44,974 nucleotides of DNA from Microvirga roseola (lineage in GTDB: Bacteria; Pseudomonadota; Alphaproteobacteria; Rhizobiales; Beijerinckiaceae), in assembly GCF_020866965.1 (NCBI RefSeq), contig NZ_JAJATX010000011.1, positions 43,265 to 88,238 on the forward strand. Direction: 5' to 3'. The translations under genes were made by a program, and so were the position numbers. This document shows, piece after piece, positions 39,352 through 44,974 of the stretch (its first letter is position 1; each line of letters starts with the position of its first letter). Under the pieces are notes generated by a model, which saw only the letters and a program-made list of their open reading frames with translations, ran no database searches and had not been told where the DNA came from.

Positions 39352-39897
39352 CTAGTGGCCTTCGAAGCTCACGAGGCTGCGCACCTCGACGCCGAGGTCG
39401 CGCAGCTTCTGCGCTCCTCCGAGATCCGGCAGGTCGATGATGAAGCAGGCCGCCACGATATTGGCGCCGATCTGTCTCAGAAGCTGGGCCGCTGCGACGG
39501 CCGTGCCGCCGGTAGCGATGAGGTCATCCACCAGGAGGACGCGATCGTCCTGGCCGATGGCATCGGTGTGGATCTCCATTTCGTCCACGCCGTATTCGAG
39601 CGAATAGGCGATCTTCACCGTCTCATGGGGCAGCTTGCCCTTCTTGCGGATCGGCACGAATCCCGAGGAGAGCTGGTGCGCGATGGCCCCGCCCAGGATG
39701 AAACCCCGCGCCTCGATTCCAGCCACCTTGTCGACTCGTCCGCCTGCGAAGGGGTGGACGAGTTCGTCCACCGCGCGCCGGAAGGCCCGCGCGTCGCCGA
39801 GCAGGGTCGTGATGTCCCGGAAGACGATGCCGGGCTTCGGGTAATCCGGGATCGAGCGGATCGCCGCTTTCAGGTCGGTGAGGAGGCGCTGGTCCAT
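39352..39897 (-). CDS. apt: Adenine phosphoribosyltransferase
   Basis: Apt makes AMP from adenine and PRPP. The 181-residue product has the family start [28 protein letters not shown], of which [16 protein letters not shown] is the signature, [14 protein letters not shown] (about 63-77) and the PRPP loop [17 protein letters not shown] (about 120-136). It lies 70 bases downstream of mtnP on the same strand. MtnP releases adenine from methylthioadenosine, which Apt reuses with PRPP from Prs, so the pair forms a clear salvage step. Confidence 0.96.
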   Translation of the reverse strand: MDQRLLTDLKAAIRSIPDYPKPGIVFRDITTLLGDARAFRRAVDELVHPFAGGRVDKVAGIEARGFILGGAIAHQLSSGFVPIRKKGKLPHETVKIAYSLEYGVDEMEIHTDAIGQDDRVLLVDDLIATGGTAVAAAQLLRQIGANIVAACFIIDLPDLGGAQKLRDLGVEVRSLVSFEGH

Positions 39898-39967
39898 TCA
39901 GGTTCTCAGGTGTTGGCGGTTCATCTTATCGGCTGGCGGCGGCAAACGCCATGTGCAGCATTGCGGC

Positions 39968-40840
39968 TTACTTTAGGACCCGGCCCGCCACGGCGTCGAG
40001 CTTCCGCAGCAGGTCGGGGTCGCAGGCCGTTGGCGCGGTCATGATCGCGCCTTCGAGCGCCCGGTCGGAACGCACGGGGCATGGCTCGTGCTCGGCGGGA
40101 AGATCGCGGGCGACGCGGGCGATCAGCCGGGCCGCCTTCGTCGCGTTCTGCTGGGCAACGGCGACGACGGAGGCGACGTCCACATCGTCGTGCTCCGGGT
40201 GCCAGCAATCGTAGTCGGTCACCATGGCAATAGTGGCATAGGTGATCTCGGCCTCGCGGGCGAGCTTGGCCTCCGGCATCGCCGTCATGCCGATGACGTC
40301 GTAGCCGAGGTTCTTATAGGTGATCGATTCCGCATAGGTCGAGAATTGCAGCCCCTCGATGCACACGAGCGTGCCACCGAGAGTGAAGGGAATATCCTCC
40401 GCGACCGCCGCATCGGCGATGCGCTGCTGCAGCAGTGGGCCGACCGGATGAGCCATGGGCACATGCGCCACGCAGCCCTTTCCGAAGAACGAGGACTCGC
40501 GCTTGTGGGTTCGGTCCACATACTGGTCCACCAGCACGAAGAAGCCGGGGTAATACTCCTCGCGGAAGGAGCCGCAGGCGGAGACCGAAATGAGATCCGT
40601 GACCCCGGCCCGCTTCATCACGTCGATATTGGCGCGGTAGTTGATGTCCGAGGGCGAGTAGCGGTGGCCCCGGCCATGGCGGGGCAGGAAGGCGACGCTC
40701 GTCTCCCCGATGCGCCCGATCCGCAGCACATCCGACGGCAGCCCCCACGGGGATTCAATGGGCTGCTCCCGCACATCCTCCAGCCCGGGCAGGTCGTAGA
40801 CGCCCGATCCGCCGATAATCCCTAAGACAGCCTTCGTCAT
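39968..40840 (-). CDS. mtnP: S-methyl-5'-thioadenosine phosphorylase
   Basis: MtnP splits methylthioadenosine (from polyamine synthesis and homoserine-lactone-type reactions) into adenine and methylthioribose-1-phosphate. The 290-residue product has LGIIGGSGVYDLPGLEDV at the start, phosphate-site FLPRHGRGHRYSPSDINYRA, and the substrate pocket EGLQFSTYAES and IGMTAMPEAKLAREAE (about 190-205). A catalytic Asp is in MVTDYDCWH. The ATG at 40840 follows GAGGAG by five bases. I see no other methionine-salvage genes (mtnA, mtnK) in the window. Confidence 0.96.
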   Translation of the reverse strand: MTKAVLGIIGGSGVYDLPGLEDVREQPIESPWGLPSDVLRIGRIGETSVAFLPRHGRGHRYSPSDINYRANIDVMKRAGVTDLISVSACGSFREEYYPGFFVLVDQYVDRTHKRESSFFGKGCVAHVPMAHPVGPLLQQRIADAAVAEDIPFTLGGTLVCIEGLQFSTYAESITYKNLGYDVIGMTAMPEAKLAREAEITYATIAMVTDYDCWHPEHDDVDVASVVAVAQQNATKAARLIARVARDLPAEHEPCPVRSDRALEGAIMTAPTACDPDLLRKLDAVAGRVLK

Positions 40841-40889
40841 CGGCTCCTCATCCTGCCAGAGCATCCTTGGCCATGGGTGGGGACATACC

Positions 40890-41540
40890 TCATGGCAAGC
40901 CCTTTCCCAAGCCGGTCCCGCCGGGAGAAACTCGAGCGAGCGGGAAGGACGCGATCTCGTCCGTGGCGATGCAGGGATAGAGCGTCTCGCGGACGAGCCT
41001 GATCGTCTCAACACGGGCCGGGATTGCGAAGGGAAGGCTCTCGGCCGCCCGGATCGCGGCTTCAGGAACTGGCACGGCGGTTCGATAGCGGGCGAGCGTC
41101 GTATGGATGAAATCGTAGCGCAGCGGCTCACTGCCGGGCGGCGGGGGAATGGTTTCGGCGATCCGGCGCCTGGCAGCCTCGATCAGGCCGCTCTCATCCT
41201 CAGCCAGGGCGACGGTGGCTGAGTTTGTGACCTTCACCCGGGAGAAGCACAGATTCATGGCCCCGTACCCGGAGCAGAGCCCCATCAGCAGATCCCGGAT
41301 CGGGCCGGCTATGCGGGCCCAATAGGCCTCCTTCTCAAAGGCCCCCTTCACCGGAACGAGGGCATAGATGGTGACGTGAAGCGCCTCGGGCGGGGTGAGG
41401 TTCAGGGGCGTCGGCCAGAACTCGGCCAGATTTCGCTGAAGGCCCGTGAGGCCCCGCAGCGTTTCGGGGCTCAGGACCGGCTGAACGTGATAGGCGAGGC
41501 TGGGCTGCCTCCAGAGATCGTCGGCGATGGTCTGCAGCAT
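40890..41540 (-). CDS. 2H phosphoesterase superfamily protein
   Basis: This 216-residue protein has both catalytic HxT motifs of the 2H phosphoesterase superfamily (RNA ligase/cyclic phosphodiesterase/LigT fold): LHVTIYALVP near residue 54 and YDFIHTTLARYR near residue 148, spaced as in the family. Members hydrolyse 2',3'-cyclic phosphates or join RNA ends, but this one could act on other cyclic nucleotides. No partner hints at the substrate. The terminator of petABC lies upstream on the same strand, so it has its own transcription unit, followed by mtnP after 49 bases. Confidence 0.8.
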   Translation of the reverse strand: MLQTIADDLWRQPSLAYHVQPVLSPETLRGLTGLQRNLAEFWPTPLNLTPPEALHVTIYALVPVKGAFEKEAYWARIAGPIRDLLMGLCSGYGAMNLCFSRVKVTNSATVALAEDESGLIEAARRRIAETIPPPPGSEPLRYDFIHTTLARYRTAVPVPEAAIRAAESLPFAIPARVETIRLVRETLYPCIATDEIASFPLARVSPGGTGLGKGLP

Positions 41541-41575
41541 CCCGCGGAAAATAGGCGCGGGAGGGCCGCACTCAA

Positions 41576-41601
41576 TGAAAAAGGCCCCGAACCGGGGCCT
41601 T
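41576..41601 (-). terminator. Intrinsic terminator after petC
   Basis: AAGGCCCCG pairs with CGGGGCCTT around a three-base loop, and on the minus strand the stem is followed by TTTTTCATT. It lies 11 bases past the petC stop codon. The plus-strand side also has a short T-run, so it may be bidirectional. Confidence 0.9.
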
Positions 41602-41611
41602 TTCGCGTCTT

Positions 41612-42496
41612 TTATGGATTGTGCGTCATCGGTGGGGTGGCGTGGCCTTCGACCTCGCCGCCCACACGGGCCCAGATCTTCTTCTTCGTGAAGTAGAGCA
41701 GGCCGGCGAGCACGATCAGGAACAGCATGACCTGGAAGCCGAGGCGCTTGCGGGCCTCGAGATGCGGCTCCGCCGTCCAGACGAGGAAGGCCGTGACGTC
41801 GCGGGCGTACTGCTCGACGGTCTCCGGGGCCTGCGGCTGGCCGGCCTCATTCCTCGGATATTCGACCTGGCCGTCGCTAACCGGCTTCGGCATCGCGATG
41901 ATGTGGCCCGGGTAGTAAGCGTTCCAGTGCCCGCCGGCGGGGACTTCGGTACCGGCCGGCGGCTCGACATAGCCGTTGAGCAGCGCGACGAGATAGTCGG
42001 CGCCGTTCTCGGAATACTGACGGAAGACGTCCGTGATCCACCAGGGGAAGCCGCGCTCGAAGGTGCGGGCCTTGGCGATCAGGGACAGATCCGGAGGAGC
42101 CTTGCCGCCGTTGGCCGCCGCAGCCGCGTTCTCGTTCGGGAACGGCGACGGGAAGCGGTCGGCAGGGCGGCCGGGACGCTCGAACATGTCGCCGGCCTCG
42201 TTCGGGCCGTCCTGGATCTGGTACTCAGCCGCGAGTGCACGGACCTGCGCCTCGGAGAATTCCGGGCCGCCGGGCTCCGCCAGGTTGCGGAAGGCAATGT
42301 AGGAGAGGCCGTGGCAGGAGGCGCAGACCTCCCGGTAGACCTTGAAGCCGCGCTGGAGCTGCGCCCGGTCGAAGGTGCCGAACGGGCCCTGGAAGCTCCA
42401 GCTGAGCTGCGGCGGGACCGGGGTCTCGCCGGCGGCGAAAGCCGGAGCGGAGAGACCGAGGATCGCGGCGGCGATGAGAAGAGTACGCTTCATCAT
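41612..42496 (-). CDS. petC: Cytochrome c1 of the bc1 complex
   Basis: Cytochrome c1 passes electrons from the Rieske protein to cytochrome c. The 294-residue product has a signal peptide (about 1-22), the haem-binding CASCH (C58, C61, H62), the Met ligand segment IIAMPKPVSDG (about 210-220) and a C-terminal membrane anchor (FQVMLFLIVLAGLLYFTKKK). GAGGAAT before ATG 42496 supports that start; the longer frame upstream is a shadow of petB. It is the last gene of the petABC unit, 23 bases after petB, with a strong terminator. Confidence 0.95.
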   Translation of the reverse strand: MMKRTLLIAAAILGLSAPAFAAGETPVPPQLSWSFQGPFGTFDRAQLQRGFKVYREVCASCHGLSYIAFRNLAEPGGPEFSEAQVRALAAEYQIQDGPNEAGDMFERPGRPADRFPSPFPNENAAAAANGGKAPPDLSLIAKARTFERGFPWWITDVFRQYSENGADYLVALLNGYVEPPAGTEVPAGGHWNAYYPGHIIAMPKPVSDGQVEYPRNEAGQPQAPETVEQYARDVTAFLVWTAEPHLEARKRLGFQVMLFLIVLAGLLYFTKKKIWARVGGEVEGHATPPMTHNP

Positions 42497-42519
42497 TGTC
42501 TTATTCCTCAACGCTCGCA

Positions 42520-43800
42520 TCAGCCTTTGGTCTGCGGCTCGGCATTGGCGCCGGATGGCAGGCCAGCCCCACCCTTCTGCACGCCCATGACGGATTCGAG
42601 GATCGAATTCGGCAGCGGCAGCGGACGCTCGACGAAGCCGAGCACCGGCAGGACGATCAGGAAGTGAGCGAAGTAGTAGGCGGTGCAGATCTGGGACATG
42701 ATCACGTACCAGCCCTCGGCGGGGCGCGAGCCCAGCCAACCGAGCAGCAGGCAGACGACCACGAACAACCAGAAGAACTGCTTGTAGAGCGGACGGTAGG
42801 CCGTGGAGCGAACCTTGGAGGTGTCGAGCCAGGGCATCAGGCACCAGATCAGGATCGCCGCGATCATGGCGATGACGCCGCCGAGCTTGTCGGGAATGGC
42901 GCGCAGGATCGCGTAGAACGGCAGGAAGTACCACTCGGGAACGATGTGCGCGGGCGTCACGGCCGGGTTGGCCGGGATGTAATTATCCGCGTGTCCCAGG
43001 TAGTTCGGGATATAGAACACCCAGTAGGCGAAGAAGATCATGAACACCACGACGGCAAAGACGTCCTTGATCGTGGCATAGGGGGTGAACGGAACCGCGT
43101 CCTTGCCCGACTTGATCGGAATGCCGGTCGGGTTGTTCTGGCCCGGCACGTGCAGCGCCCAGACGTGCAGGATCACGACGCCGACGATCATGAAGGGCAG
43201 GAGGTAGTGCAGAGAGAAGAAGCGGTTGAGGGTCGGGTTACCCACCGAGTAGCCGCCCCAGAGATAGCTCACGATCGTCTCACCGACGACCGGGACCGCC
43301 GAGAAGAGGTTCGTGATCACCGTGGCGCCCCAGAAGCTCATCTGGCCCCAGGGAAGCACGTAGCCCATGAAGGCGGTGGCCATCATCAGCAGGAAGATGA
43401 TCACGCCCAGGATGTAGAGAACCTCACGCGGCGCCTTGTAGGAGCCGTAGTAGAAGTTCCGGAAGATATGGACATAGACGGCGATGAAGAACATCGATGC
43501 GCCGTTGGCGTGCAGATAGCGGATCAGCCAGCCGTAATTCACGTCGCGCATGATGTGCTCGACCGACTGGAAGGCCAGCGCCGCATTCGGCGTGTAGTAC
43601 ATGGCCAGGAACACGCCGGTCAGGATCTGCGCGACGAGCATGAAGACCAGGATGGCGCCGAAGGTCCAGAAATAGGTCAGGTTCCGCGGCACCGGGAAGG
43701 CGATGAACGAGGAGTGGACGAGGCCAGCGATCGGCAGGCGGCTCTCGAACCACTTGCCGAAGGCGCTCTTTGGAACATAGGTCGTGGAATGTTGACTCAT
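42520..43800 (-). CDS. petB: Cytochrome b of the bc1 complex
   Basis: Cytochrome b holds both quinol sites of the bc1 complex. The 426-residue product has eight membrane helices and the four haem-ligand histidines, two in [20 protein letters not shown] and two near [10 protein letters not shown] and [10 protein letters not shown]. The Qo motif PEWY is present in [19 protein letters not shown] (about 292-310). The start [17 protein letters not shown] at 43800 is typical. It lies 25 bases after petA. The 20-residue C-terminal tail after helix eight is Gly-rich ([18 protein letters not shown]). Confidence 0.97.
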   Translation of the reverse strand: MSQHSTTYVPKSAFGKWFESRLPIAGLVHSSFIAFPVPRNLTYFWTFGAILVFMLVAQILTGVFLAMYYTPNAALAFQSVEHIMRDVNYGWLIRYLHANGASMFFIAVYVHIFRNFYYGSYKAPREVLYILGVIIFLLMMATAFMGYVLPWGQMSFWGATVITNLFSAVPVVGETIVSYLWGGYSVGNPTLNRFFSLHYLLPFMIVGVVILHVWALHVPGQNNPTGIPIKSGKDAVPFTPYATIKDVFAVVVFMIFFAYWVFYIPNYLGHADNYIPANPAVTPAHIVPEWYFLPFYAILRAIPDKLGGVIAMIAAILIWCLMPWLDTSKVRSTAYRPLYKQFFWLFVVVCLLLGWLGSRPAEGWYVIMSQICTAYYFAHFLIVLPVLGFVERPLPLPNSILESVMGVQKGGAGLPSGANAEPQTKG

Positions 43801-43825
43801 GGGTATCGCCTGATCGTCGCTTAGG

Positions 43826-44389
43826 TTACGCCGTAGCTTCTTGGCCGATGATGATCTGCGTGTCGGACGCGAAGGTATAAGGCGGGATCGGCAGATTGAT
43901 CGGGGCCGGGCCGGCACGAACGCGGCCGGAGGTGTCGAAGACCGAGCCGTGGCACGGGCAGAACCAGCCGTTGTACTCGCCCGCATTGCCCAGCGGCACG
44001 CAGCCCAAGTGGGTGCAGTTGCCGTAGACGACGAGCCACTGAGCGTGGTCCGCCTTCACGCGGTCTGCATCGGTCTCGGGATCGCGCAGGGTCGCGACGT
44101 TCACGTCCTGGGCGGCCGCGATTTCGGCTGCCGTGCGGTGACGGATGAAGATGAGCTTGCCGCGCCAGAAGACCTTCACGATCTGCCCTTCGGCGATCGG
44201 CGTCAGATCCACCTCGACGGGCGCGCCAGCCGCCACGGTCGCCGCATCGGGCGCCAGGGACTGAACAAAGGGCCATACCAGGGTTGCTGCGCCGACTGCC
44301 GCGGCAGCGCCCGTGGCGATAAAGAGAAAATCGCGCCGTGTCGGCTCAGCGACGTGAGTGGTGGTCTCGGCCACTTGGCTCTCCAGCAT
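43826..44389 (-). CDS. petA: Rieske iron-sulfur subunit of the bc1 complex
   Basis: This subunit carries electrons from quinol to cytochrome c1. The 187-residue product has a Tat-type signal/anchor ([20 protein letters not shown], about 17-36). The cluster ligands lie in CTHLGC (C125, H127, C130) and CPCHGS (C144, C146, H147), the usual Rieske spacing. I chose the ATG at 44389, which puts TRRDF near residue 17; an in-frame codon at 44440 is further upstream. It leads the petABC operon. The 192-base gap to the ABC gene upstream carries no clear promoter that I can name. Confidence 0.96.
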   Translation of the reverse strand: MLESQVAETTTHVAEPTRRDFLFIATGAAAAVGAATLVWPFVQSLAPDAATVAAGAPVEVDLTPIAEGQIVKVFWRGKLIFIRHRTAAEIAAAQDVNVATLRDPETDADRVKADHAQWLVVYGNCTHLGCVPLGNAGEYNGWFCPCHGSVFDTSGRVRAGPAPINLPIPPYTFASDTQIIIGQEATA

Positions 44390-44581
44390 TGATCCAAAAA
44401 CGAGAACCGCGCGTCTGTAATGCCGTGGCAACCCAGGCACTTGGCACGCTGCTTTCCCGATGGAACAAGCATGAGCGCCAACGCGCGCGCAATGCGACTG
44501 GGAGTCGCCGCGCGGTGGCTCTTTGGCACGGCCAAGCCCGGCTGTCCATAGGTGGATTGGAGATGTTCCAGCCTGTTTGAC

Positions 44582-44974
44582 CTAGATCATGGCCGTTTCA
44601 TCAGCCCCGAGAAAGCCTCCGGACTGGCGCCGCCACAGCCTTGCATAGAGGCCGCCCGCCTCCAGGAGTTCGGCGTGGCTCCCCTCCTCTACGATCCGCC
44701 CCTGTTCGATGACGATGAGCCGGTCGAGCGCCGCAATGGTGGAGAGCCGGTGGGCAATGGCGATGACGGTCTTGCCCTCCATGAGGGTGGAAAGCGACTC
44801 CTGGATGGCCGCCTCGACCTCGGAATCGAGCGCCGAGGTCGCCTCGTCCAGCACCAGGATGGGGGCATCCTTGAGGATCACGCGGGCAATGGCGATGCGC
44901 TGACGCTGGCCGCCGGAGAGCTTCACCCCCCGCTCGCCCACATGCGCGTCATAGCCGCGGCGGCCCTTGTGGTC
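44582..44974 (-). CDS. ABC exporter ATP-binding protein (3' part, cut by window edge)
   Basis: Only the last 130 residues are inside the window. They carry the ABC signature [20 protein letters not shown], Walker [15 protein letters not shown], and the switch H in [10 protein letters not shown], as in the fused exporter type (MsbA/HlyB-like, membrane plus ATPase in one chain). A preceding [16 protein letters not shown] supports this. The end is [20 protein letters not shown] followed by a 30-residue tail. The membrane domain and N-terminus lie beyond position 44974, so substrate cannot be judged. Confidence 0.88.
   Translation of the reverse strand, partial: DHKGRRGYDAHVGERGVKLSGGQRQRIAIARVILKDAPILVLDEATSALDSEVEAAIQESLSTLMEGKTVIAIAHRLSTIAALDRLIVIEQGRIVEEGSHAELLEAGGLYARLWRRQSGGFLGADETAMI

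Noticed and set aside
41612..42934. Long petC frame starting at 42934 instead of 42496
   Set aside because: The first 146 codons are antisense-like reading of petB; the signal peptide and Shine-Dalgarno at 42496 decide the start.
42496..43824. 442-codon plus-strand frame opposite petB
   Set aside because: The His/Asp/Glu-rich product (HEDQDGAEG type) is a shadow of the conserved cytochrome b gene.

Overview
The window is a gene-dense, GC-rich bacterial chromosome segment. It looks like a member of the alphaproteobacterial order Hyphomicrobiales (Rhizobiales). The signs are a fbcFBC-type cytochrome bc1 operon followed by mtnP and apt, a uvrC-pgsA-moaD-moaE cluster, an Omp25/31-type porin-like barrel, an extensin-domain lipoprotein, a GTTC-N7-GTTC type SOS operator and a TTAA-N7-TTAA CtrA box. 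A Methylobacteriaceae or Microvirga-like host is my guess from overall protein style, not a proven assignment. I see no prophage, insertion sequence, CRISPR array, rRNA or tRNA gene.

Layout. 0-3 kb: a Tim44-domain membrane protein, then a divergent pair (DUF3072 small protein and a Y-family DNA polymerase) whose shared intergenic region carries two LexA boxes. 3-7.5 kb: ilvE facing a MarR regulator, OmpR-type response regulator and histidine kinase operon, with a palindromic operator between, then an orphan P-loop kinase-like gene. 7.5-10.5 kb: a minus-strand run of a tRNA-binding-domain protein, TetR regulator, proC, a YbjN protein and ubiK. 10.7-14.1 kb: the tight lgt-midA-pgeF operon, ending tail to tail with a pteridine-reductase-like SDR. 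14.4-19.1 kb: an outer-membrane barrel gene with a strong terminator, then minus-strand GST, rlmJ, RNase T2, a secreted hypothetical and an extensin-like lipoprotein. 19.1-19.9 kb: two very small genes that are easily missed, a 33-residue membrane peptide behind a CtrA box and an 84-residue exported Cys-rich protein. 19.9-24 kb: a GNAT gene whose frame runs antisense through all of moaE, then moaE, moaD, pgsA and uvrC. 24-29.3 kb: a BenE-type transporter, a lipoprotein, prs, a methyltransferase-transporter pair and their divergent MarR regulator. 29.4-32.3 kb: rplY (with a leader hairpin), pth, ychF and a 58-residue membrane protein whose start codon lies in an inverted repeat. 32.3-35 kb: a group III truncated haemoglobin, a DoxX-like membrane protein overlapping a His-rich membrane peptide, and endonuclease V. 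35-38.7 kb: an RTX calcium-binding secreted protein of mosaic base composition and a double-hotdog MaoC protein. 38.7-45 kb: HD phosphohydrolase, apt, mtnP, a 2H phosphoesterase, petC-petB-petA, and the 3' end of an ABC exporter gene at the edge.

Functional links: Prs makes the PRPP that Apt uses to salvage the adenine released by MtnP. MoaD and MoaE together form molybdopterin synthase. PetABC is the respiratory bc1 complex, and the MarR/OmpR pair at 4.0-5.3 kb resembles the Rhodobacter PetP/PetR arrangement, although here it is not next to petABC. The most promising points for follow-up are the divergent SOS module, the CtrA/GANTC-rich small-gene locus at 19.1-19.8 kb, the antisense GNAT/moaE overlap, the start-codon hairpin at 32.05 kb and the compositional mosaic in the RTX gene. 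None of them alone proves a new system.
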